The notes under the pieces: generated by a model
What the model was told of the DNA's origin: nothing
Database searches by the model: none
What the model saw: only the letters and a program-made list of their open reading frames with translations
Translations under genes and position numbers: made by a program
Assembly (NCBI GenBank): GCA_030077755.1
Contig: JAQJZZ010000010.1
Coordinates: forward strand, 248,001-312,000
From: Filosporella fistucella
Lineage: Eukaryota > Ascomycota > Leotiomycetes > Helotiales
Direction of reading: 5' to 3'
Length of the DNA stretch: 64,000 nucleotides
In this document: positions 1-8,907 of the stretch, one piece after another
Position numbering within the stretch: position 1 is the stretch's first letter
How the letters are laid out: each line of letters opens with the position of its first letter

Positions 1-640
1 AGTGGGTTGTTGTTGACTATTTGGCTTGCTTGCAATTGATTCAAACGGTCGTCCTGATGCTGCTTGCTTTAAGTAGCCGAGAGAGGGTTGTCATCCTGCA
101 TAGGAGCTATATTACGCGAATCAATGTCAACTGTCGATCTTTGATTCAGCTTCAGTAAAAAGGCATGTGGTTCAACCTGTTAGCAGCCATTTACTGCTGT
201 GCGACTGTAATGCTGCCAGAGGGAACTTGACAAGTGTTTTGAGACGTGCAAGGCTGCCTCACGCCAAGGTTGAATGGCAAATGCTCACACTGCCGCCAGG
301 CAAGTTCCTCGACCTTCATGCTTCTCCATACCTAATATGATCTCAAAATGTCAGATCTTGCTTTGATTGCATGGACCTGTATTGCTCCAACACGGGATAC
401 ATGGCCAGAGAGAGGTTCCTAGCCTATGATCTCACCCATCACGCTGCGGTGAGAAATATGGCGCCCGCGATTTCTATCGACGCGTGAGATATTGGTCTCT
501 CTGCTTGATCTGCTTGACAGTTCTTTCTTACACTGAGTATGTGGAAGATGACTGCTGAAATCGGACATACACCTCCGCTGTTTCGAACTGAGATGCAGCA
601 TGCCTTCTAGGCCGTCTCTTTCTTTGAAAGCTCCCCTCTC
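1..640. other. Upstream intergenic DNA, no gene recognised
   Basis: I see no convincing coding exon here on either strand. The short open frames lack splice or family support. The right part is the promoter side of the metzincin-lectin gene. Confidence 0.5.
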
Positions 641-650
641 TATATAAAGT
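641..650 (+). promoter_or_regulatory. TATA box of the metzincin-lectin gene
   Basis: A consensus tatataaa lies about 105 bases before the chosen ATG at 753, following a CT-rich run, which is a usual arrangement for a fungal promoter. Confidence 0.55.
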
Positions 651-752
651 TGCATCGGCCACAGTTGATATCGAATGCTCAGTATCAATCCAGCCTTTTC
701 TACCATCAATACATCCCTCTACTACAGTTTAAATTACTATCATTCTTCAATC

Positions 753-2888
753 ATGTCTTTGCCCGAGATCTGCACTCAGATGCCATGCCCTCCCGGCATG
801 GAAGCAGAGGCAGACTCCCTTGCTATCCAAGAGAACCCCCTCAACGGCCACCAAATCACGTCTGGGGATCAAATTCAAGGTGGCGGAGACCCAGCTTCGC
901 TTGCTCTCCCCGTTGGTTCTATGTGGCTCAATGGCCGCACCCTCCGAGTCAAGATTCTCAATGGATCTGATAAAATAAAGAGCAAGGTGCGCCAGTATGG
1001 TAGTCTCTGGACTCAGTTCGCGAACCTGAAGTAAGTTCAATTCTGGTTTTCAATTCTCTGGTTCTTAATCTCAATCTTGGCGAAGCATCACACTAACTCT
1101 CCTTTCTTATAGGATGACATTTGTCGACTCTGGTGACGCAGAGATTCGAGTTAACATCGACGCTAGCGGAGGCTCATGGTCATATGTAGGCACTGTCAAT
1201 CTGACAATTCCCCAAGCCAAACCAACGATGAACTTTGGTTGGTTGACCGACGCGACACCTGAGAACGAGGTATGTTGAAGATTTCCCTGTTTTCCAGATC
1301 TTGGGAGCCGAGATCCTCGCGCAATTCCTGGCGAAACGCATTCGAAAGAAAATGGCCTTGCGAGTTCATGAATCAGTTGATCGGCTTCTGGTTAGCTGTT
1401 GAAATATGTACTGATTCATCAATAGTACTCTCGTGTCATTATCCACGAGTTTGGGCATGCTCTTGGCTGCATCCATGAGCATCAGTCTCCTGCCGCCAAT
1501 ATCCCTTGGGACAAGCCGGCCGTGTATGCTTACGTACGTGAAAACTTGCCCTCTTCCTCCTTGATCTGGGGATTCGAGATCCTCGCAAAAATCCACGCAA
1601 GATATGCTCGAAAGAAACATGTCTCAAAGCCTCGGATCAGCTCCTCTGCTCTTGGGTCGCTGCGAACAATATGTACTAACTCATCAGCAGTATCTGAAAA
1701 CACAGGGCTGGAGTCCATCACAAGTTGACACCAATATCTTTCAGCTATACAACGCATCAACGACTCAATTTTCAACCTTCGACACTGGCTCCATAATGCT
1801 CTATGCTATTCCTGCATCCTTGACCACGAATGGCTTCTCTACTGGCTGGAACAGGGTGCGTCTTCACCTTTCAATGACCTGCTCTATTTCATTGATGTTT
1901 GACTTACTATCTTGGGGGCATTATACTCTAAAGAAAAATATATGCTCTTATCCTGCTGTTAAAAGCATCAGCGCAGTAAGCTAATTCATCTTCATGATAG
2001 GAACTTTCCCAAACGGACAAGAATTTCATCGCCCAAGCGTATCCCCCTGAAGTGAAAGATATTGCATCTTTCAATACAATGGAAATTCGACCTTGGAATC
2101 AGCCTGCTAAGGAAGCCGTCAAACGAGAAAATTTCCCCACCCCATATGCCAACCCACCAACCCTTGCTGTCGGTCTGAACTGGCTCGACGTCTCCGAATC
2201 CGCCAATATTCGAGTGACAGCCTTCGCTGATAACATCACCAAGTCTTCTGCTGATGTGCATATTAATACATGGGGAGATACCACTTTGTATTCGGCTGGC
2301 TGCACCTGGTTCCGCGCTGCAGCAAACGATCCCGACTTCCAGATGGGTCAGTTTAGCACGCAAGATGATCACCCTTGGGACAAGCCCCAAATGAACACAT
2401 CGCGCAATATCACTTTTGCTCGTGCTTACTCAGCACCTCCCAAGGTTGTCGTGTTCTTGAACTCACTCGACATGGCGAAAGATAAGAACTGGCGTGTCAA
2501 AGCAACCGCAACGAACATCACTGCTACGGGCTTCACTATTCACTTGGATACTTGGGCAAATACCACCTTGTATTTAGCTACTGCGTCATGGGTTGCGTAT
2601 CCAAGTAACAAAGCTGGTGTAGCAAGCGGCACCTACAATACGCAGGACGTTCGCCCATGGAACCAGCCGCAGTTGACTAATACCGGGAAAGTGAGCTTCC
2701 CCAGCGGTGTCTTTTCTAAGAACCCGACTGTGTTGATTGCGTTCAACAGTTTGGATATATCTTCCGGTCACGGTTTGCGTTTAAAGCTCAGCGCGGATTC
2801 TGTTTCGAAGGATGGCATGAATTGGCATATTGATAGTTGGGCTGATACCATTTTGTACTCTGCTGGGGCATCTTACATTGCCTTCTAG
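753..2888 (+). CDS. Metzincin-type metallopeptidase with three H-type lectin domains
   Basis: Five exons (753-1030, 1113-1269, 1426-1533, 1691-1855, 2001-2888) join in phase into about 531 aa; the exon 4 acceptor could also be three bases earlier. Exon 3 carries the zinc-binding motif [11 protein letters not shown] followed by [11 protein letters not shown], and exon 4 carries a Met-turn-like SIMLYAIP, so the fold is a metzincin close to astacin/M12. Residues ~259-531 hold three copies of an ~85-aa unit, each with an (R/H)PW(N/D)(Q/K)P-like start, a conserved W(L/D)-type core and a closing 'LYSAG.(T/S)(W/Y)' motif, typical of H-type (Helix pomatia agglutinin) lectins. The protein probably cuts a peptide bond on a glycan-bearing target. 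No signal peptide is visible at the N-terminus, so export would be unconventional or the start wrong. Introns 2 and 3 are unusually long and resemble each other. Confidence 0.85.
1270..1425 (+). repeat. Intron 2 of the metzincin gene, copy A of a related intron pair
   Basis: This 156-nt intron shares cgagatcctcgc, tcgaaagaaa-atg and aatatgtact-a-tcatca with intron 3, in the same order and at nearly the same spacing. Most other introns in the window are about 40-70 nt. The related blocks lie inside splice boundaries while the flanking exons are unrelated, which is the pattern of introner-like elements. Confidence 0.55.
1534..1690 (+). repeat. Intron 3 of the metzincin gene, copy B of a related intron pair
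   Basis: Collinear with intron 2 over nearly its whole length (~155 nt). It contains a clear branch-site string tactaac just before the acceptor. A short inverted repeat cgag-atc-ctcg is present in both copies. Intron 4 (1856-2000) is also long and shows weaker likeness (tcttggg, aaagaaaaata, attcatc). Confidence 0.55.
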
Positions 2889-3601
2889 GCAAGTGCTACC
2901 GGTTCGTCACGGAACTTTGGTTAGTATATTGGTTGGATCCCATACACATTTATATAGCGAGATATATCTATCTTCATTCTTTTAACTACACCAATTGAAT
3001 TCATCTTTGATTCCTCATAATACTTGTCCAAATATTATTATATCTATCATCACCAAACGAATAATTACTGGAAACACCAAAAGATGTAAGGATTCGATCA
3101 CGAGAATTCGGCAGATAGGTGGGAAGGGTAGATATGCCCTATCTGGGCTGTAAATGGGCGGAGTGGAAGATAAAAGTTTATCCTTCTCGTCCGCTCCGGA
3201 CGGATTGGAAGGCTCGTTCGCTTGGCAAATGCGTTGCGCTTCAACATCACCGTTTTCGACAGTTGACGTAAGGTAAGGGCCAAGAATACGGCAAATTTAT
3301 TGCTAGCGTAAACAATATAGATGTGAACTGCCTCTATGACAAGAATCAGGATGCGAATGAAACTTCGATTCGAGAGAAAGTGACTACAAACTGAGCATGA
3401 AGGAGATGATGAAAGGAAGGAATCCTGTGAGGATGAGGAAGAGCGATGAATTAACAGATGAATTTTTCAAGCACATGAGCGGTGGTGAATCACAAAAAGT
3501 GAGGGTTGAGGTCGGTACAGTAGAGAGTGGGGCCAGTGTGGAAACCTGAAGAAGAGCCAGCCCACTGCCAACCTAGGAATGATATTATGGCGTTCTAATA
3601 T
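2889..3601. other. Intergenic, AT-rich, no gene seen
   Basis: Holds the 3' region of the metzincin gene. The first ~50 codons expected for the following transporter are not found here, although the transporter's first visible exon begins right after an acceptor-like tag at about 3600. Confidence 0.5.
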
Positions 3602-5566
3602 AGATTGATACTTCAAACATAACCAATGCCTTTGTGTCTGGGATGAAAGAAGAGCTTTCTTTATACGGAAATGGACACAACTACATCATCGTCTCATGGA
3701 CTATAGGGTACATCATTGGTCGATGGGTTCGTACATTAGAGAAACAACCTCTTCTATCTTGGTTAATACTGATCATGTTCTCAAGTAGCCTTCCAATTTC
3801 ATCCCGACCCGTGTCCGCACTCGCAGTAATTTGTTGTGAACCAGTAAAAAGGTACCTGTTACTGACTCGCCTGTAGTTTGGATCCTATTTCTGGAAATCG
3901 GATGGACAGTCTTCACTTTCGCCCTCGCAGGCGCCAAAACCTACAAGCAAACGCTTGCTCTCCGATTTTTTGTTGGGTTATTCGAAGCAGGTTACTGGCC
4001 AGCTCTGTACTACATTCTTGGAAGCTTGTATAACAAACGTGAGTAGAACGGTTCCTTACTCACCTTACATTCTTACAGTGTGGAACATAGGCGAGCTTGG
4101 TAAGCGCAATGGAATCATGCAAGCAGCTGTTTCTATTGCGCTCATTTTCAGTGGCTTTCTGGAAGCTGGAACCTACAACTCACTGGACGGGCACTCTGGT
4201 CTTGCAGGATGGCGGTGGCTTTTCTGTATGCTTCTCTCTCCGATCTGTCTATTGAAGGTCATTTTGTTAATCTCAACAGTTATCAATGGAATCATTTCTC
4301 TGCCGGTTGCGGTTCTCGCTTTCTTCTTTCTGCCTGACACTCCTGGAATAGCCAAGGCAAATTGGGTATTCACTCAGCGTGTAAGATAACTCCCATAAAT
4401 TCTCAAAAATAGTACAAGAGTAAGACACTGACAGTCTATCGTTTCGCAGGAAATTAAAATTTCCAGAGAAAGAATGGCAGTTGTTGGCCGAGTTCCTGGA
4501 GGCAAACCCGACACTGTCAGAACCATTTTGGGATACCTCACTAGCTGGAAAACACTTCTATTCACCCTCATCTTCAGTAGGTTACTCCCCAGTATTAATA
4601 AATCTCAGGTTACCTAACGTTTATCAGCAATGCAACCTTTCACCGGTCAACCACCAACCTCATTCGTGTTTTGGCTGAAGGCACACAATGAGAAGGGACA
4701 ACCTCTTGCGAATACCGCCGCACAGATCGTCAGTTTACCACTACCTCTTCAATTTACATGAAATTAAGAGCTACTAATTGTGTATAGAATTAGAATGAAT
4801 ACCCCACCATCGGCAACGCATTCGTCGCAGTTTACTCCCTTCTCGCAGTCTGGATTTCCGATGGGCCTCTTCGCAGCCGCCGCTGGCCGACTATCATTTT
4901 CGGCACCTTCGTCGCTGTTGTGATTTTCGTATTGCTAGTCGTCACCCCTATCTCCGGTCCATTCTCACATCGAGCACCTCTTTATATATTATCTTCCATT
5001 GGAGGAACTGCCGTTCCATTGCGAAAGGGGATCAACTCCATCTGAAGATGTATGGCTGACAGTTGAAAAGTTTGATGACATAGCTGATACCAGATAATGC
5101 TGAGCAGAGAGCTTTCACTGCTGCTGCGATGAATACTCTTCAATGTAAGTTTCGATTCAAATTTAACCTCCTCTCTGACGCTGTTCATAGCTTATACTCT
5201 TCTCCATCAGATACATTCAAGGCCTGGGTTCCACTCGTTTGGTTCCAGCAAGTCCACCAACCCAATGGTGAGGGTCACTATGTCCTATTCCCAAATTTCA
5301 ATTACTAACTCAAAATAGTGACTCCCGGTAACAGAGCTGCAGCTGTAGTAGCAGGTCTCAACGTGATCGTCTTCCCACTTATCGCAGTATTGGCGCACAG
5401 AGAAAAGATCCAGAATAAAAGAAACCACGAATTGCAGCAGTCTACGGTCATAGATCCGGAGCGTAGATCTGCTTCTTCGGAACCGTCTACATCTAGTGTT
5501 GAGAGTAGAAGTGAGAAGAAAGTACAAGTGGTGGATGTTGTGGCTGTTGACAAAGAGGTTAAATAG
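3602..5566 (+). pseudogene. Dal5/FEN2-family MFS anion/vitamin transporter, degraded
   Basis: Exon pieces match the allantoate/pantothenate permease family: IDTSNITNAFVSGMKEEL, IGWTVFTFALAGAKTYKQ, ELGKRNG, GLAGWRWLF, LPDTPGIAKANW, ERMAVVGRVPGGKPDTV, PFTGQPPTSFVFWLK, TAAAMNTLQ, then a hydrophilic tail ending at 5566. Many junctions still splice in phase, for example AAC AAA C|GT..AG|GC GAG. However, transmembrane helix 1 and the true N-terminus are missing upstream of 3602. A TGA interrupts the frame after TRVRTRSNLL (about 3835), and around 5030-5090 I find no clean junction for the usual helix-12 lead-in. I therefore read it as a recently decayed gene. A very intron-rich live gene with exons I missed is the alternative. 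Confidence 0.55.
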
Positions 5567-6034
5567 CGTAATGGTCAGACATCAGGTTGGCGAAGAATGG
5601 AAAGATGAGAAGGTAATGCGATTATGAGATAACGTGAGAGTGGGATGTGAAATGCGACTTTATTTGCTGGAGAGAGCCTGTGGCAATTTGCAATTAGCAG
5701 ATCTTGAAAGCGACGTGAGAGCGACGTAACCGGAATGTATTTCTGAATGTTAGGAAGGATTTGTTTATATGTCTGCGCATAGAACTGAAAACCTAGCAAC
5801 GAGACCTCACTCAGTTCCACCCAAAGCCTAGTGATTTATCCAGCGTGAGGTAAAGTAGGTAGGGCAATTTCTAGCCTTTCTCATACCCGTCTCCAGCCTG
5901 AGTAGCTACCGACGATTTTTGAACTGTCATATAGTGACACTCGAGAGATCACATCTACACAGATATTGGTTGGTGAAAATGAGACGCTGAGCCATGGATA
6001 GCCCAATCTTGAATGTCGAGATGTCATGTATTAT
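5567..6034. other. Intergenic between convergent genes
   Basis: 3' regions of the decayed transporter (+) and HET gene 1 (-). Nothing else recognised. Confidence 0.45.
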
Positions 6035-7726
6035 CTAAGGAGAGATCTGGGCTCCCGCTGAAGTGTGCGGCTGCAATTCATAATTGACAATATCGATATT
6101 CCAGGTGGTTTTTTTATTATCCTTGGCTGTGTCCAACTTGAGCTTCCATAAAGAACCATCGTTATACTTCCAATGAGCGTTCAGATCAAAGTCCGCATTC
6201 ATTATCCACTTTGCCTCTTGCTCATCCGAAGCCCCCCCACCAATTAAAAATTCTAATAACGAATCATAATCCTCTGGCAAAGATTGAAGTGACATCACAG
6301 CAGATAGCGGACGATAGCAATAGCGGGAATTGGCGAATTTGCACTCAACCCGGAGCACAAACCTAGCGGCCGGAGGGTATCCTTTGGGCTTGCACTCCAA
6401 GTAGAACGTCTGGTTCAAACAATCTTGACCCCACCTCCTTCGGCTTCCGAACTCTGTCAGTGCCCAGCCTCCTATCAGACTCCAATGCACTGGGTAGGCT
6501 GCTATTACATCAATCATTGCTTTGAACTTCAAGCCCAGTAGGATCCTGATGCTAGACATATCAAAGATTTGCTGCGATTTGCTTATATATATGTTGGATG
6601 TATCGATGTTGCTGAAGAAATGTGCGTGAAGAAGCACTGGCGACTGTGGTGCTGGTCGGAAAAAAGTGTGCTGGGACCCTGGAACTTTTACTAGTGGTAT
6701 GGCAATCACGAAGTCGTTACGGCTTGTAACTGAGCACAATTTCCCAATGTAGTCTCCAGTCACAAGCTTAAGAATCTGCATCGAAATATGCAGGCCTTTG
6801 TTTGTTATCGTGTAGTGGCTGAGTCTCGCTGATGGTCGGGTCACTTGGATTGTTTCGTCTGCGTTGCAGCCAGCAAAATCTGCAGGTGAATTCGCAAGAT
6901 ATGATGCCTCCTGGTTGAAAGTTTCTGGAAGCTCTATAAGATAATCAAAAGTGAAAATAGATTCGTCGTCATCTTCTTTGATAATTTCTCCTTGTAGTCT
7001 CACAAAAGCTTTCCGCCCTTCACCGTAAAGTAGGGGCATGGACACATTGAAGAGCCCCAAAAGACAGTATGCCATATCTTCTAATCTGGTTGTCTGCCTA
7101 TAAGCAGCCCAGCTCATCTTCAATGCTATGCAGGCGTGTGAAAGAGGCACCTCTTGCATGACATATCGAAATGGAATACCGGTAATTTCTGAGACAAGTT
7201 GTGCCGGGAAATCATGTCGAGGATTGCAGTCTAAGCGGGGGAGAAAATAGGGATTTTTGACCACGTCTCCAATGAATGTCCACGCGGAATCATAAAACTT
7301 CACAGTAGCGGGGGCGAGTAACTCTTGTAAAGTCCATCCTCTGGTGAACCAACGTGATTTGCGGAAACTAGAGTCTTGCTCTCTATGCTGTTCTTCCGTC
7401 TGAGTAGGCACATCTGCCAGATACACATAGCAGACTACAGCTTTCTCGTACCAAGCGAACATGGAGTTAATTGCTTCAGAGAGCTCCGTACTACTGCTCT
7501 TATCAATGCAGCAAGTGTCGATCCAAACATATTCCAGCTTATCTGCAATCGCCTGGGCGCAACAACCTTGAATTTTCCGAGATTTTCGACGCAGTATTCT
7601 GCTCTTATTGAAATCTTGAAATGCAACTTCGTCCGCGCCCCATGTGTGTGATAAGATAGCGTATTTGGGAATTTCCTTATCAAAAAAGCTCTCCAGGCGC
7701 TGTGATTTCGCGTTAAGAAGGCGCAT
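6035..7726 (-). CDS. HET-domain heterokaryon incompatibility protein 1
   Basis: Single-exon 563-aa protein. The HET domain fills about residues 20-155: YAILSHTWGADEVAFQDF near the start, then VWIDTCCIDKSSSTELSEAI and SRWFTRGWTLQELLAP. These are the three hallmark blocks of the family, followed by the usual MAYCLLGLFNVSMPLLYGEG segment. HET proteins trigger cell death after fusion of genetically unlike hyphae, and the HET domain is related in fold to TIR. The C-terminal ~300 residues match nothing I know and may be the sensing part. The start at MRLLN is the usual N-terminus of this subclass, whose members begin a few residues before the HET domain. It belongs to the same subclass as the HET gene at 46192-47382. 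Confidence 0.9.
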   Translation of the reverse strand: MRLLNAKSQRLESFFDKEIPKYAILSHTWGADEVAFQDFNKSRILRRKSRKIQGCCAQAIADKLEYVWIDTCCIDKSSSTELSEAINSMFAWYEKAVVCYVYLADVPTQTEEQHREQDSSFRKSRWFTRGWTLQELLAPATVKFYDSAWTFIGDVVKNPYFLPRLDCNPRHDFPAQLVSEITGIPFRYVMQEVPLSHACIALKMSWAAYRQTTRLEDMAYCLLGLFNVSMPLLYGEGRKAFVRLQGEIIKEDDDESIFTFDYLIELPETFNQEASYLANSPADFAGCNADETIQVTRPSARLSHYTITNKGLHISMQILKLVTGDYIGKLCSVTSRNDFVIAIPLVKVPGSQHTFFRPAPQSPVLLHAHFFSNIDTSNIYISKSQQIFDMSSIRILLGLKFKAMIDVIAAYPVHWSLIGGWALTEFGSRRRWGQDCLNQTFYLECKPKGYPPAARFVLRVECKFANSRYCYRPLSAVMSLQSLPEDYDSLLEFLIGGGASDEQEAKWIMNADFDLNAHWKYNDGSLWKLKLDTAKDNKKTTWNIDIVNYELQPHTSAGAQISP

Positions 7727-8461
7727 TTTGTTGATTATTTTAAATCGCGATCTTCTGAGAGCCCGCTAAGATGGCAGAAGATATTTGTTTCAATGAACGA
7801 CGCACCACACACGATCAATAATATTCATGAGACGAGCTTCCAAGATGAGTCGGAGTTAATATTGTGATCTTTTACGGCGCAAAATGCTGTAAGACTGGTT
7901 GATTCTGTTGCGGTCGTAGGTAGAACAGCTGTTCAAGATTGACGAGAAATGCATCTTCTAAGGAGAAGGAGGCACTTTTGCGGAGGTGTATTTGTAGAAC
8001 GCGGCCGTAAATAAAATCAATCTCCAGTATATTCGGTCTCAGATTGACAACAAATTTATGGGGAATAACAAGGCTACGGCATTCCACCCTCAAAATATCC
8101 CTCAGTCTTCCAATTCTGAGCGCAATATGTCTTTCGAGATAGTATATCCAAAACACCACAGGTATTTCCAAATAGTCAAGGGCGAGAAGTCATCAATCAA
8201 GTAACTTTATGATATCGATGTAGATTAAAGACGGAGATGAACATGAAGGATGAAGCCTGGAGCGAGGGAAATATAATGAGCGTTCAGCTCACAGCCTCAT
8301 GCATGCGATCCAAACAGGAAGTGCAGGTCAGCCTAGTCCTAAAATAGAAATAGCGAATCCCATACCTTGGACATGCTCAACTCTCATAGCATGGCCTATT
8401 GTATCTACTAAAGTCACATTAAATGGACGCAGCTTAGTATCATGGCAACAAAGAGGTAGCA
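7727..8461. other. Intergenic, promoter side of HET gene 1
   Basis: A 99-codon minus-strand frame (7872-8171) has no signal peptide, domain or splice support and I do not call it. Otherwise nothing recognised. Confidence 0.4.
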
Positions 8462-8776
8462 TTAACTATCAGCAAGTACTATTCGACATACGGTCAGGGG
8501 TCCTAGGTATAAGTACCCAGGTAGCGCACCCAGAGCCGGCCAAGTGTCAACAACACAGCACTTGCATACCCCTTCGTCGCCGATTTTAAAAACTCTCGCA
8601 CAACTACATTCTGTCACCTGCAAAGCAAGCCCCGTACCTTCACCAACATCTAATCTACTATCCGTCCCACAATTTAGCAGCAGCAGCATCTCAGGGCGTG
8701 CTCGAGTATCGCAGTCGTGCAAAGCTAGCATGGCAGTTGACACGAAGATTAGCCCCGATAGTTTGATCATGACCAT
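8462..8776 (-). CDS. Candidate small secreted cysteine-rich protein
   Basis: A 104-aa frame begins MVMIKLSGLIFVSTAMLAL, a plausible signal peptide (basic residue then a hydrophobic core). Eight cysteines follow, at about residues 22, 36, 57, 59, 71, 73, 74 and 97. On the minus strand a catatatag TATA-like box lies about 60-65 bases before the ATG, overlapping the 3' flank of UPF1. An even cysteine number and small size fit an effector-like or defence protein. The order is not the CC spacing of hydrophobins, although an intron starting at GTATGC in the C-terminal part could change the end. I know no family for it. Chance open frame remains possible. Confidence 0.4.
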   Translation of the reverse strand: MVMIKLSGLIFVSTAMLALHDCDTRARPEMLLLLNCGTDSRLDVGEGTGLALQVTECSCARVFKIGDEGVCKCCVVDTWPALGALPGYLYLGPLTVCRIVLADS

Positions 8777-8907
8777 GCCTATCGATCGACAGATCTAGGT
8801 TCGCTGGGCGGTAGATAGGGCAAGCTGGGTTGGCTGCTATATATGCCGAGTAACCTGTTTCGATATCAAAAGTCTTTGTCCTATTGTACGGACAATGTGG
8901 ATGTCAA

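Noticed and set aside
7872..8171. 99-codon minus-strand frame upstream of HET gene 1
   Set aside because: No domain, signal peptide, splice link or promoter; likely chance.
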